From positions 1 to 64,000 of the forward strand of contig URVB01000011.1 in assembly GCA_900551075.1 (NCBI GenBank): 64,000 bases of DNA. The letters are read 5' to 3'. Shown here in pieces: positions 15,880-24,694 of this stretch; position 1 is the stretch's first letter, and every line of letters starts with the position of its first letter. A model generated the notes under the pieces. The model did not search any database. It was not told where the DNA came from and was given only the letters and a program-made list of their open reading frames with translations. The DNA is from an uncultured Blautia sp. GTDB lineage: Bacteria; Bacillota; Clostridia; Lachnospirales; Lachnospiraceae. The position numbers and the translations under genes were made by a program.

Positions 15880-18800
15880 TTATGATTTATTCAGGTTTTT
15901 CATAGCTGTGGACAGCATCAGCTTAATACGGTTTAGCTGGTTTACTTCGCTGGCGCCCGGGTCATAGTCAATAGCTACAATGTTGGCTTCAGGATGTGTA
16001 CGCCGGATTTCTTTGATCACGCCCTTTCCGACGATATGGTTCGGCAGACACCCGAATGGCTGGATACAGACGATATTTGGGGTATCGCCGTGAATCAGCT
16101 CCAGCATTTCTCCTGTCAGGAACCAGCCCTCACCGGTCTGGTTGCCGGGTGATACGATCGGAGCTGCCATTTCTGCAAGCTCTTTGATATCTGCGGAAGG
16201 AGTGAAATGCCTGCTCTGCGCAAGGGCTTCATCCGCAGCCTTCCTGATCCAGTCAATACCCTTAATTCCCCAGTTGGCAATCGTAGCCTTGGATTTCTTA
16301 AAGCCCAGATATTGGGATTTAAAGTTCTGGTTGAAGAAGCAGTAGCTGATAAAATCAATCAGGTCCGGGCAGACAGCTTCGGCTCCTTCTGCTTCCAATA
16401 GCTCTGCCAGATGATTGTTGGCAGCCGGCAGGAATTTGACGAGGATTTCGCCCACTATACCAACACGGGGTTTGCGTTCATCGCTGATCGGAATGGTATC
16501 GAATTCGTGTACCATTTCCCTGCACATTTTTTTGAAGTGACTGTGGCTGACACTGCTTCCCTGTAAGAAGGCAATGGCGCGCTGTTCCCAGATTTTGTGC
16601 TTTCGGTTGACAATGCCCTTTTCCAGTTCATAAGGACGCATCCGGTAGACACATTTCATCAGGATATCTCCGAAGACCGCTCCGTAGACAACTCGTTTGA
16701 TCAGCGGCAGGGTCAGTTTAAATCCCGGGTTGCTTTCCAGACCGCTGAGGTTGAGGGAAATGACCGGAACCTGCTCCATGTCTGCTTTTTTGAGCGCGTG
16801 CCGGATAAATGCGATGTAGTTGGATGCACGGCATCCGCCGCCTGTCTGTGTCATGATGACGGCTGTTTTGTTCAGGTCGTATTGACCGGACAGAAGGGCA
16901 TCCATGATCTGTCCGACGACGATCAGGGAAGGATAGCAGGCATCATTGTTGACGTATTTGAGTCCCACATCCACCGCCTTTTTGTTGTCATTTGGAAGTA
17001 CTTCCATATGATAGCCGCAGGTGTTGAAGGCAGCCTGCAGAATGCTGAAATGGAACGGGGACATCTGCGGGCACAGAATGGTGTAGTCCCTGCGCATTTC
17101 CCTGGTAAATGCAACCTTTTCGATGGAAGAGGGCCTTATGGTACGCTCGCTGTACTGTGTCTCCTTGGCGCGGATAGCTGCCAGAAGAGAGCGGATACGA
17201 ATACGGGCGGCCCCCAGATTGTTCACCTCGTCGATTTTCAGGCAGGTGTAGATTTTGCCGCTTCCTTCCAGAATCTCGTATACCTCATCCGTTGTAACGG
17301 CATCCAGACCGCAGCCGAAGGAATTGAGTTGAATCAGATCCAGATCATCCCGTGTTTTTACGAAATTGGCGGCTGCGTACAGGCGGGAATGGTACATCCA
17401 TTGGTCGTTGACACGGATCGGACGTTCAATGGGAGCCAAATGGGAAACAGAATCCTCTGTTAATACCGCTATGCCGTAGCTATTGATCAGATCCGGAATA
17501 CCATGGTGGATTTCCGGGTCAATATGGTAAGGACGGCCGGCAAGTACAATTCCTCTGCGTCCGGTTTCCTTTAAGTAAGCAAGTGTTTCCTCGCCCTTTT
17601 TCTGCACATCCGTATGTACCCGGGCCAGCTCCTCCCAGGCCTTGTGGGCAGCAGCCCTGACCTCTTCTGCCGGCAGCTCCTTAAATACGTCAATCAGGCG
17701 TTCTGTTAAAACACCTTCTGAAGTAAAAGCAAGGAACGGATTGCGGAAGTCGATCTCCGGATTCTGCAGCTCATCAACGTTATTTTTGATGTTTTCTGCA
17801 TAGGAGGTGACGATCGGGCAGTTGTAGTGGTTGACTGCATCCGGGAACTCATTGCGCTCATAAGGGATGCACGGATAGAAGATAAATTTCACACCCTTTT
17901 TCAAAAGCCAACTGACATGCCCGTGTGCCAGCTTCGCAGGATAGCATTCGGATTCACTCGGGATGGACTCAATGCCCAGCTCATAAATCTTTCTGGTAGA
18001 GGTTGGTGAAAGTACAACCTCGTATTTCAATTCTGTGAAGAAGGTAAACCAGAAAGGATAATTTTCGAACATATTCAAAACACGCGGAATACCTACCTTG
18101 CCTCTGCTGGCCTTGTCTGAGGTCAGCGGTTCATAGCAAAACAGCCGTTTGTATTTATATTCATAGAGATTCGGTACGTGATCCTTGTTCTTTTCTTTAC
18201 CGATACCCCGTTCACAGCGGTTGCCGCTGACAAACTGGCGTCCTCCCGTGAATTTGTTGATGGTCAGACGGCAGTTATTGGTACATCCCCGGCAGTTTGC
18301 CATAGATGTGGTATATTTCAGGTTATTGATCTTGTCAATAGAGAGCATCGTGGTTTGGCTGTCCTCTTGATGGCGCTCCTTTGCAATCAGTGCGGCGCCG
18401 AAGGCACCCATGATCCCGGCAATGTCCGGACGGATCGCCTCACAGTCTGCGATCTTTTCGAAGCTTCGAAGTACCGCATCGTTGTAGAAGGTACCACCCT
18501 GTACAACAATGTGTCTGCCAAGCTCAGAAGCATCAGAAACCTTAATTACCTTATACAGTGCGTTTTTGATGACAGAGTAAGCCAGTCCTGCGGAAATATC
18601 AGAAACCTCAGCCCCTTCCTTCTGCGCCTGCTTTACCTTGGAATTCATAAATACAGTACAGCGGGTTCCAAGGTCAATCGGATTCCCGGCAAAAAGTGCT
18701 GCTTTTGCAAAATCCTGAACACTGTAATTCAGAGATTTAGCAAAGGTTTCGATAAAGGAGCCGCAGCCTGAGGAGCAGGCTTCGTTTAGCTGTACGCTGT

Positions 18801-20106
18801 CTACTGTCTGGTTTTTGATCTTGATGCATTTCATATCCTGTCCGCCGATGTCCAGGATACAGTCAACCTCCGGATCGAAGAAGGCGGCTGCATAGTAATG
18901 AGAGACAGTTTCCACTTCCCCCTCATCCAGAAGCAGGGCTGCCTTTACCAGAGCTTCACCGTAGCCGGTAGAGCAGGAATAAGCAATTCTGGCCTCCTTT
19001 GGCAGAAGAGAATAGATTTCCTGGATAGAACGGATTGCTGTTTTTAATGGGCTGCCGTCGTTATTGCTGTAGAAGGAATATAAAAGGCTTCCATCTTCGC
19101 CTACGAGGGCCGTTTTTGTGGTGGTGGAGCCGGCATCAATGCCCAGGTAGCAGTTTCCTTTGTAAGAAGCCAGCTCTCCGGTCTTCACCCTGTAGGAACT
19201 CTGACGCTCGTGAAAGGCGTGGTACTCCTCTTCCGTAGCAAACAGGGGCTCCATACGTTCTACCTCAAAGTCCATATGGATGGACCTGCGGAGACGTTCC
19301 TTCAGCCCGGTCAGGGAGACGGAGGTATCCTTTTTAGAATTCAGGGCAGAGCCGATAGCTGCAAACAAATGTGAATTTTCCGGGACAATGGCATGCTCTT
19401 CATCCAGCTTTAATGTGCGGATAAAGGCGGCCTTTAATTCGGATAAAAAGTGCAGGGGACCGCCCAGAAAAGCCACATGACCGCGGATAGGCTTACCGCA
19501 GGCAAGACCGGAAATGGTCTGGTTGACTACTGCCTGGAAAATGGAAGCGGCCAGATCCTCCTTCGTAGCCCCTTCGTTGATTAAAGGCTGGATATCTGTC
19601 TTGGCAAACACGCCGCAGCGGGCTGCGATTGGGTAAAGTGCTTTATAATTTCTGGCATATTCATTCAGACCGGAAGCATCGCTTTGCAGAAGAGATGCCA
19701 TCTGGTCGATGAAGGAACCGGTGCCTCCGGCACAGATGCCGTTCATACGCTGCTCAATATTTCCGCCTTCAAAATAGATGATCTTTGCATCCTCTCCTCC
19801 CAATTCAATGGCAACGTCCGTCTGCGGCGCCATTTTCTGAAGAGAGGTGGAAACAGCGATGACCTCCTGGACAAAGGGAATGTCCAGATGTGTAGCCAGT
19901 GTCAGTCCTCCGGAGCCGGTGATGACCGGGCACAGAGATAATTCGCCCAGCTTATCATGTGCTTTCTGAAGCAGATCAGCCAGGGTTTCCTGGATGTTGG
20001 CAAAATGCCGTTCATAATCCGCAAACAGCAGGGTTTCATTCTCATCAAGAATCGCGATTTTAACCGTAGTGGAACCGATATCAATTCCCAATGTGTATGT
20101 ATTCAT
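15880..20106 (-). CDS. Acyl-CoA dehydratase activase and related ATPase, two BcrAD/BadFG domains plus DUF2229
   Basis: A 1408-residue cytoplasmic protein. Two ASKHA-fold activator domains lie in tandem: GIDIGSTTVKIAIL with GICAGGTGSFIDQMA in the first 260 residues, and GIDAGSTTTKTALV with EACSSGCGSFIETFA at about 320-580; the cluster-binding cysteines sit at CAGG, CGV, CSSGCG and RCTVF. A Cys-rich linker (CRGCTNNC) follows, then the DUF2229 and 2-hydroxyglutaryl-CoA dehydratase D-type region to the end. Archetypes use ATP to inject a high-energy electron into 2-hydroxyacyl-CoA dehydratases. Such giant fusions are common in Clostridia without a known substrate; no dehydratase subunits are adjacent. 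Frame intact; the site GAGGAGG lies about 15 bases before ATG, rather far. Confidence 0.85.
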   Translation of the reverse strand: MNTYTLGIDIGSTTVKIAILDENETLLFADYERHFANIQETLADLLQKAHDKLGELSLCPVITGSGGLTLATHLDIPFVQEVIAVSTSLQKMAPQTDVAIELGGEDAKIIYFEGGNIEQRMNGICAGGTGSFIDQMASLLQSDASGLNEYARNYKALYPIAARCGVFAKTDIQPLINEGATKEDLAASIFQAVVNQTISGLACGKPIRGHVAFLGGPLHFLSELKAAFIRTLKLDEEHAIVPENSHLFAAIGSALNSKKDTSVSLTGLKERLRRSIHMDFEVERMEPLFATEEEYHAFHERQSSYRVKTGELASYKGNCYLGIDAGSTTTKTALVGEDGSLLYSFYSNNDGSPLKTAIRSIQEIYSLLPKEARIAYSCSTGYGEALVKAALLLDEGEVETVSHYYAAAFFDPEVDCILDIGGQDMKCIKIKNQTVDSVQLNEACSSGCGSFIETFAKSLNYSVQDFAKAALFAGNPIDLGTRCTVFMNSKVKQAQKEGAEVSDISAGLAYSVIKNALYKVIKVSDASELGRHIVVQGGTFYNDAVLRSFEKIADCEAIRPDIAGIMGAFGAALIAKERHQEDSQTTMLSIDKINNLKYTTSMANCRGCTNNCRLTINKFTGGRQFVSGNRCERGIGKEKNKDHVPNLYEYKYKRLFCYEPLTSDKASRGKVGIPRVLNMFENYPFWFTFFTELKYEVVLSPTSTRKIYELGIESIPSESECYPAKLAHGHVSWLLKKGVKFIFYPCIPYERNEFPDAVNHYNCPIVTSYAENIKNNVDELQNPEIDFRNPFLAFTSEGVLTERLIDVFKELPAEEVRAAAHKAWEELARVHTDVQKKGEETLAYLKETGRRGIVLAGRPYHIDPEIHHGIPDLINSYGIAVLTEDSVSHLAPIERPIRVNDQWMYHSRLYAAANFVKTRDDLDLIQLNSFGCGLDAVTTDEVYEILEGSGKIYTCLKIDEVNNLGAARIRIRSLLAAIRAKETQYSERTIRPSSIEKVAFTREMRRDYTILCPQMSPFHFSILQAAFNTCGYHMEVLPNDNKKAVDVGLKYVNNDACYPSLIVVGQIMDALLSGQYDLNKTAVIMTQTGGGCRASNYIAFIRHALKKADMEQVPVISLNLSGLESNPGFKLTLPLIKRVVYGAVFGDILMKCVYRMRPYELEKGIVNRKHKIWEQRAIAFLQGSSVSHSHFKKMCREMVHEFDTIPISDERKPRVGIVGEILVKFLPAANNHLAELLEAEGAEAVCPDLIDFISYCFFNQNFKSQYLGFKKSKATIANWGIKGIDWIRKAADEALAQSRHFTPSADIKELAEMAAPIVSPGNQTGEGWFLTGEMLELIHGDTPNIVCIQPFGCLPNHIVGKGVIKEIRRTHPEANIVAIDYDPGASEVNQLNRIKLMLSTAMKNLNKS

Positions 20107-20292
20107 AAAACTTGGTTATGCCTCCTCTTTTTGTAAATATAAGTTCTGAAGTATATTTATTTCATTGGCAGCACTATCATGCTGCAAAAGTTCCTTCTTA
20201 TTAAAAAGCAGGTCAACAGATTCCGTAACATTATACGACAATCTTTGCAAAATGACAATGTAAAAGTTTAACAATGATTGTCCGGTTAGCAG

Positions 20293-20321
20293 TTGAAATT
20301 TGGAAGAAATCAAGCTATACT
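20293..20321 (+). promoter_or_regulatory. Sigma-A promoter of tgt
   Basis: A -35 TTGAAA at 20293-20298, a 17-base spacer and a -10 TATACT at 20316-20321. A second TATAAT at 20338-20343 has no matching -35. The site AAAGAGG precedes the ATG at 20357. Confidence 0.6.
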
Positions 20322-20356
20322 TGTTTGAACAGTAATTTATAATAAAGAAAGAGGAT

Positions 20357-21514
20357 ATGAAGATGGAAGTATATAGAATTTTGAAGACAGAGGGAAGAGC
20401 GAAACGAGCGGAATTCCATACGGTCCATGGAACGATCCAGACGCCTGTTTTTATGAATGTGGGAACGGCCGCAGCAATCAAAGGTGCGGTATCCACTATG
20501 GATTTACAGGAAATTGGAACGCAGGTGGAGCTTTCGAATACGTATCATCTGCATGTTCGTCCGGGAGATCATATTGTCAGGCAGCTTGGCGGACTCCATA
20601 AATTTATGGTATGGGACAAGCCGATCCTGACGGATTCCGGAGGGTTTCAGGTATTCTCTCTTGCAGGACTGCGCAAAATTAAAGAAGAGGGCGTGTATTT
20701 CCGTTCTCATATCGATGGGCATAAGATTTTTATGGGACCGGAGGAAAGCATGCAGATTCAGTCGAACCTGGCCTCAACCATTGCCATGGCGTTCGATGAG
20801 TGTCCCAGCAGTGTGGCTGACAGAGAATATGTACAGAAATCTGTGGATCGAACCACCAGATGGCTTGCCCGCTGCAAGGCAGAAATGGCAAGGTTGAACA
20901 GCCTGACGGATACGATCAACCGGAATCAGCTTTTATTTGGTATTAATCAGGGAGCTGTTTATGAGGATATTCGTATTGCCCATGCGCAGGCGATTTCTGA
21001 ACTGGATCTGGATGGCTATGCAGTGGGTGGTCTGGCTGTAGGAGAAAGCCATGAGGAAATGTACCGTATTCTGGAAGAAACGGTTCCCCATCTGCCACGA
21101 AATAAGCCTACGTATCTCATGGGTGTGGGAACGCCGGCAAATATTCTGGAGTCAGTGGATAGAGGCGTGGATTTCTTTGATTGTGTATATCCAAGCAGAA
21201 ACGGACGTCATGGGCATGTTTATACCAATCATGGAAAAATGAACCTCTTCAATGCAAAATATGAATTGGACACGCGTCCCATTGAGGAAGGCTGCCGGTG
21301 TCCGGCCTGCCGTCATTACAGCAGAGCATATATCCGTCATCTCCTAAAAGCGAAGGAAATGCTTGGAATGAGGCTTTGTGTGCTTCATAATCTCTATTTC
21401 TATAACCACATGATGGAAGAAATCAGAGACGCCCTGGATGCCGGGAACTTTGCGGAATATAAGAAAATGCGGCTCGAGGGTTTTGCACAGGGGAAGATCA
21501 ACAGCAATCGCTGA
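20357..21514 (+). CDS. tgt: Queuine tRNA-ribosyltransferase (tRNA-guanine transglycosylase)
   Basis: 385-residue TIM-barrel enzyme that exchanges guanine-34 for preQ1 in tRNAs for Asp, Asn, His and Tyr. The general-base Asp is in LTDSGGFQVFSLA, the nucleophile Asp in FFDCVYPSRNGRHGHVYT, and the zinc ligands in the C-terminal CRCPACRHYSRAYIRHLLKAKE with a following His. A second in-frame ATG lies two codons in; 20357 is favoured by spacing to AAAGAGG. In many Clostridia tgt and yajC are close, and here yajC follows 2.3 kb later with unrelated genes between. Confidence 0.96.
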   Translation: MKMEVYRILKTEGRAKRAEFHTVHGTIQTPVFMNVGTAAAIKGAVSTMDLQEIGTQVELSNTYHLHVRPGDHIVRQLGGLHKFMVWDKPILTDSGGFQVFSLAGLRKIKEEGVYFRSHIDGHKIFMGPEESMQIQSNLASTIAMAFDECPSSVADREYVQKSVDRTTRWLARCKAEMARLNSLTDTINRNQLLFGINQGAVYEDIRIAHAQAISELDLDGYAVGGLAVGESHEEMYRILEETVPHLPRNKPTYLMGVGTPANILESVDRGVDFFDCVYPSRNGRHGHVYTNHGKMNLFNAKYELDTRPIEEGCRCPACRHYSRAYIRHLLKAKEMLGMRLCVLHNLYFYNHMMEEIRDALDAGNFAEYKKMRLEGFAQGKINSNR

Positions 21515-21792
21515 TGGTCCATAAAACCGCCTTTGTATATCTCATATTGTTTTTGTAACATAAGCCAGGTCCGGTGGCAATGGAATTCCGGCCGCAGCCG
21601 AAGAAGCTGTGATTCGTCATGGCCTTCTGCCAGGGGAATCATAGAGTATGTCAGGTATCACGGAGTTTCATGCCAAGGATGTGGCGGAGAGAAACATACT
21701 CTGCCTTACAAGGCTGATACAGCTCTGTAAGGAAAACGACATCGAGTTTATTGCTCTTGTTAACGTATCAGTATTTTGGAGAGTTTTTTGTT
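21515..21792. other. Gap after tgt with one short weakly supported open frame
   Basis: No clear terminator or promoter was read here. The only item of note is an open frame of 50 codons (ATG 21648 to TGA 21800) whose translation, with helix-like VAERNILCLTRLIQLCKEND, looks protein-like but has no good ribosome site. It ends inside the next small frame in another phase, which may mean one gene broken by a frameshift. Confidence 0.35.
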
Positions 21793-21999
21793 GTGAATGA
21801 GGTATGGTATATTAATTTTAACAACGGTCAGTTTTATCCGATATGCAGTTATGATCTGTCGGCATATACGGACGATGATGGACATCTGAACGGAGATGCT
21901 TCACAGGATTTTTCGGAGATTCTGGCACAGGTGCCGGATAACACGTATGAGTTTCCGGTTACGGATAGGATAGAGGATGAGACTGCAGCAGTAGGGTAA
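21793..21999 (+). CDS. Small acidic protein of unknown function
   Basis: GTG start at 21793 preceded by GGAGAG at nine bases, 68 codons, ending 29 bases before the DltA-like gene. The product is acidic, with YINFNNGQFYPICSYDLS and a Tyr-Thr-Asp-Asp-Asp-Gly-His turn; no membrane segment. I do not recognise the family. It may be the 3' part of a gene whose 5' part is the frame starting at 21648, separated by a frameshift near 21780, or an independent small protein cotranscribed with the adenylating enzyme. Real coding is likely but not certain. Confidence 0.4.
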   Translation: MNEVWYINFNNGQFYPICSYDLSAYTDDDGHLNGDASQDFSEILAQVPDNTYEFPVTDRIEDETAAVG

Positions 22000-22027
22000 C
22001 GGAAAGAAAATGGAGGGACGGAAGACT

Positions 22028-23554
22028 ATGAGATCAATATTGGATTATCTGGAAAATTCCGCAAAAATGTATCCGGAGAAAACGGCCTTTGCAGATGAAC
22101 AGGAGGAATGCTCCTTTAAAGGATTAAGGAAGCGTGCAAGGGCGATAGGTACGAAGCTTGCTGCATATGGGGTTGCACGCAGGCCTGTTCCTGTCATGAT
22201 GGAAAAAGGTGTACAGACCATTGAGATATTGATGGGAATCGTGTATGCAGGCGGTTTTTATGTGATGTTGGATGCTTCTCATCCGGTTCATCGTCTGAAG
22301 CAGATATTGGAAGCCCTGCAGGCAGAGGAAATGATTGTTGCTTCCGAAAATATGGAAATCGCAGGTCAGCTTGGTTTTTCCGGAAAGCTGATCGCTCCAG
22401 GGGAGCTTATGGAGGGAGAAGCGGATGAGGCAGTATTAAAAAGTATCCGGGATGCACAGTGCGACATTGATCCATTGTATGTTTTATTTACCTCCGGTTC
22501 GACTGGTGTTCCCAAGGGTGTAGTGGTCAGTCATCGGTCCGTGATCGATTTTATGGAATATTTTACAGACATTTTTGGTATCCACTCAGAGGATGTAATT
22601 GGAAATCAGGCGCCGTGGGACTTTGATGTGTCCGTAAAGGATATTTATGCCGGATTAAAGACCGGAGCAACGGTGCAGATCATCCCCAGGAAGCTGTTTT
22701 CCTTTCCGATGATGCTTCTGGATTTTCTGGATGAGAAAAAGGTTACGAACCTGACCTGGGCCGTATCCGCCCTTTGTATTGTTTCTACCTTAAATGGATT
22801 TTCCTATAAGATACCTTCTGCGTTGAAGCGTGTGATGTTCTCCGGAGAGTCCATGCCTGTCCGTCATCTGAATTACTGGAGAAAGCATCTGCCGGATGCC
22901 ATGTTTGTGAACCTTTATGGTCCAACGGAGATTACCTGTAACTGTACCTACCATATCCTGAACCGCGAATTTGCACCGGGGGATTTGCTTCCGGTCGGAA
23001 CGGCATTTCCGAATGAAAAGGTCTTTCTTCTGGATGAAAATGACCATGAGGTAACGGAGCCGGGAGTTAAAGGAGAAATCTGTGTTTCGGGAACTGCTTT
23101 GGCATTGGGATATTATAACAATCCCGAACAGACACAGAAGGCCTTTGTACAAAATCCTTTGAATCCATGGTATTTGGAGCCTATTTACAGAACGGGAGAT
23201 TTAGGTATTTATAATCGTGCCGGGGAAATGTGCTTTGCATCCAGAAAGGATTTCCAGATTAAGCATATGGGACATCGGATTGAGCTTGGAGAAATCGAAT
23301 GTGCACTGGAAAAGGTAGAAGGCCTGGTGAGAGCCACCTGCTTTTTTGATCAGAAAAAAAATAAGATTGTGTGCTGTTATCAGGGAGAGATAGATAAGAA
23401 ACGTCTGAGTGCAGAGCTTAGACAGTTTTTGCCGGATTACATGATTCCGAACGTTTTCCGTAAAACAGAGACAATGCCGATTACAAAAAACGGAAAAGTT
23501 GATAAAAAGGCATTGCAGGCATTATATGATGAGAAAAAGCTTCCAAATGCCTGA
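22028..23554 (+). CDS. DltA-like amino acid adenylating enzyme (orphan)
   Basis: AMP-forming ligase of 508 residues from ATG 22028, which follows TGGAGGGACGGAAGACT; an ATG 18 bases earlier lies within that ribosome site. A3 is LFTSGSTGVPKGVVVSH, A5 NLYGPTEITCNCTYHI, A7 YRTGDLGIY, A8 KIRG-like region FQIKHMGHRIELGEIE, A10 PITKNGKVDKKAL with the catalytic Lys. Length and arrangement match D-alanine:carrier-protein ligase, which loads D-Ala onto DltC for teichoic acid alanylation. No dltB, dltC or dltD flanks it, so the carrier is elsewhere or the substrate differs. A generic NRPS-like amino acid activator is the alternative. Confidence 0.75.
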   Translation: MRSILDYLENSAKMYPEKTAFADEQEECSFKGLRKRARAIGTKLAAYGVARRPVPVMMEKGVQTIEILMGIVYAGGFYVMLDASHPVHRLKQILEALQAEEMIVASENMEIAGQLGFSGKLIAPGELMEGEADEAVLKSIRDAQCDIDPLYVLFTSGSTGVPKGVVVSHRSVIDFMEYFTDIFGIHSEDVIGNQAPWDFDVSVKDIYAGLKTGATVQIIPRKLFSFPMMLLDFLDEKKVTNLTWAVSALCIVSTLNGFSYKIPSALKRVMFSGESMPVRHLNYWRKHLPDAMFVNLYGPTEITCNCTYHILNREFAPGDLLPVGTAFPNEKVFLLDENDHEVTEPGVKGEICVSGTALALGYYNNPEQTQKAFVQNPLNPWYLEPIYRTGDLGIYNRAGEMCFASRKDFQIKHMGHRIELGEIECALEKVEGLVRATCFFDQKKNKIVCCYQGEIDKKRLSAELRQFLPDYMIPNVFRKTETMPITKNGKVDKKALQALYDEKKLPNA

Positions 23555-23707
23555 AAATAAGAGATAGGGAGGGCAAGAATAAGAAATGATTGGGTCGGTC
23601 AATAATCTGAGCGGTGTAGGCGGACGGCAAGGCGATAAACAAAACCGTCTTCGCGCTCGTGCGCTTCCCCATTTTATTTGTTCTTTACAAAAAATATGAA
23701 AAACCAC

Positions 23708-23736
23708 TTGAAGAAAATGTGGTTATTGTGTATGAT
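23708..23736 (+). promoter_or_regulatory. Sigma-A promoter of yajC
   Basis: A -35 TTGAAG at 23708-23713, a 17-base spacer and a -10 TATGAT at 23731-23736 with TG two bases before it. The remaining part of the 23555-23796 gap holds no gene I can support. Confidence 0.65.
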
Positions 23737-23796
23737 ATATCATAGTGTCCTTATATTTTGGGCAAGTAAGTCAGTTTTGAAACAGGAGGAAGCAAA

Positions 23797-24099
23797 ATGG
23801 AGGCACAAGGCGGAGCAGCAAGCATGGGAATGATGATTTTGTGGATGGTAGTCATCTTTGGAGTAATGTACTTTTTAATGATCCGTCCGCAGAAGAAAGA
23901 GCAGAAAAGACTGCAGGCTATGCTCAACAGCATGGAAGTCGGTGACAGCATTGTTACCACAAGCGGCTTCTACGGCGTTGTTATTGATATGACAGAAGAG
24001 GATGTCATTGTAGAATTCGGTAATAACAAGAATTGCCGCATTCCTATGAGAAAACAGGCCGTTGCTGAAGTAGAAAAAGCAGAACAGGCTTCTGCATGA
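23797..24099 (+). CDS. yajC: Preprotein translocase subunit YajC
   Basis: 100-residue single-pass membrane protein that associates with SecDF and the SecYEG translocon. One N-terminal membrane helix (MMILWMVVIFGVMYFLMIRPQ, shown here in part), then the conserved PQKKEQKR, LNSMEVGDSIVTTSGF and the beta-strand-rich VIVEFGNNKNCRIPMRKQAV. Strong ribosome site GGAGGAAGCAAA. Monocistronic: own promoter and its own terminator. Confidence 0.93.
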   Translation: MEAQGGAASMGMMILWMVVIFGVMYFLMIRPQKKEQKRLQAMLNSMEVGDSIVTTSGFYGVVIDMTEEDVIVEFGNNKNCRIPMRKQAVAEVEKAEQASA

Positions 24100-24116
24100 C
24101 CGGAAGTAGAAAAAGT

Positions 24117-24149
24117 AAGTACTGCAGAGGCTGCGGTGCTTATTTTTTT
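24117..24149 (+). terminator. Terminator after yajC
   Basis: The stem AAGTACTGCAG/CTGCGGTGCTT (two G-T pairs) is followed by ATTTTTTT. Confidence 0.75.
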
Positions 24150-24169
24150 CATTTATAGAAGGCAGGGCG

Positions 24170-24570
24170 GATGATGAAAGACCGAGGCTGGTTATAGATT
24201 TATACAGCAGTGCATTTTGTTGTGGACCTATCCTGCATATATTTCCTGACAGGAATGATGATTCCAAGATTTGCGGAGCAGTCTTTTCGCTTTTGCTGGT
24301 GGTCTGTATCCGTTCTCTTTATGGTACGCTTCTGAATTACTCCTGGAAAAACGGTATGTGGATCGGACTGGTTTTTACCTTATGCATTGCAGGAGGTGGC
24401 GGTATTTTCCCTTTCGTCTCGCAGAAGAGGGAATTACACTCAGTTATCAATTTTTGACAAAATTGGCAGTTTTGGCTTCTATTGTTGTGATTTTAGCACT
24501 GACGGCAGTGATTCTTCTGCTTAGAAAGAAAAAAATAAAAAAATTTCTGAAAATTACACTTTCGCTTTAA
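24170..24570 (+). pseudogene. Probable decayed multi-span membrane protein gene
   Basis: Hydrophobic, protein-like stretches appear successively in all three forward frames: TAVHFVVDLSCIYFLTGMM near 24210 in one, WIGLVFTLCIAGGGGIFPF near 24370 in another, and LAVLASIVVILALTAVILLL near 24490 in a third, which closes with a stop at 24570. The best single frame (24271-24570) gives 99 residues without a good start. This pattern is what a frameshifted transporter remnant would leave. The first stretch recalls the opening helix of some major-facilitator proteins, but the family cannot be fixed. No ribosome site or promoter was identified for it. Confidence 0.35.
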
Positions 24571-24574
24571 TAGG

Positions 24575-24603
24575 TTGAAATCTTCTGAAAAGTGCGTTAT
24601 TAT
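24575..24603 (+). promoter_or_regulatory. Sigma-A promoter of the leuB-ilvD-ilvB-serC-serA operon
   Basis: A -35 TTGAAA at 24575-24580, a 17-base spacer and a -10 TATTAT at 24598-24603. The leader of about 85 bases contains two small hairpins (CTGTCA/TGACAG and GGCAG/CTGCC) but no T-box or leader-peptide signature that I can see. Confidence 0.55.
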
Positions 24604-24694
24604 AATAACGATACTCTGTCAGGAGAAGATTGACAGGCAGTTTCGGCTTTTTCTGCCGGAAAAGGAACCTGTATGAAGGAGAGGAACGAGAATT

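Noticed and set aside
16597..17463. 288-codon open frame on the plus strand inside the dehydratase activase gene
   Set aside because: It is the complement of conserved DUF2229 coding sequence and shows no start signal or recognisable protein features.
24604..24694. T-box or leader attenuator upstream of leuB
   Set aside because: Two small hairpins exist, but no T-box core sequence, no competing terminator with a T-run and no Leu-rich leader peptide were seen.
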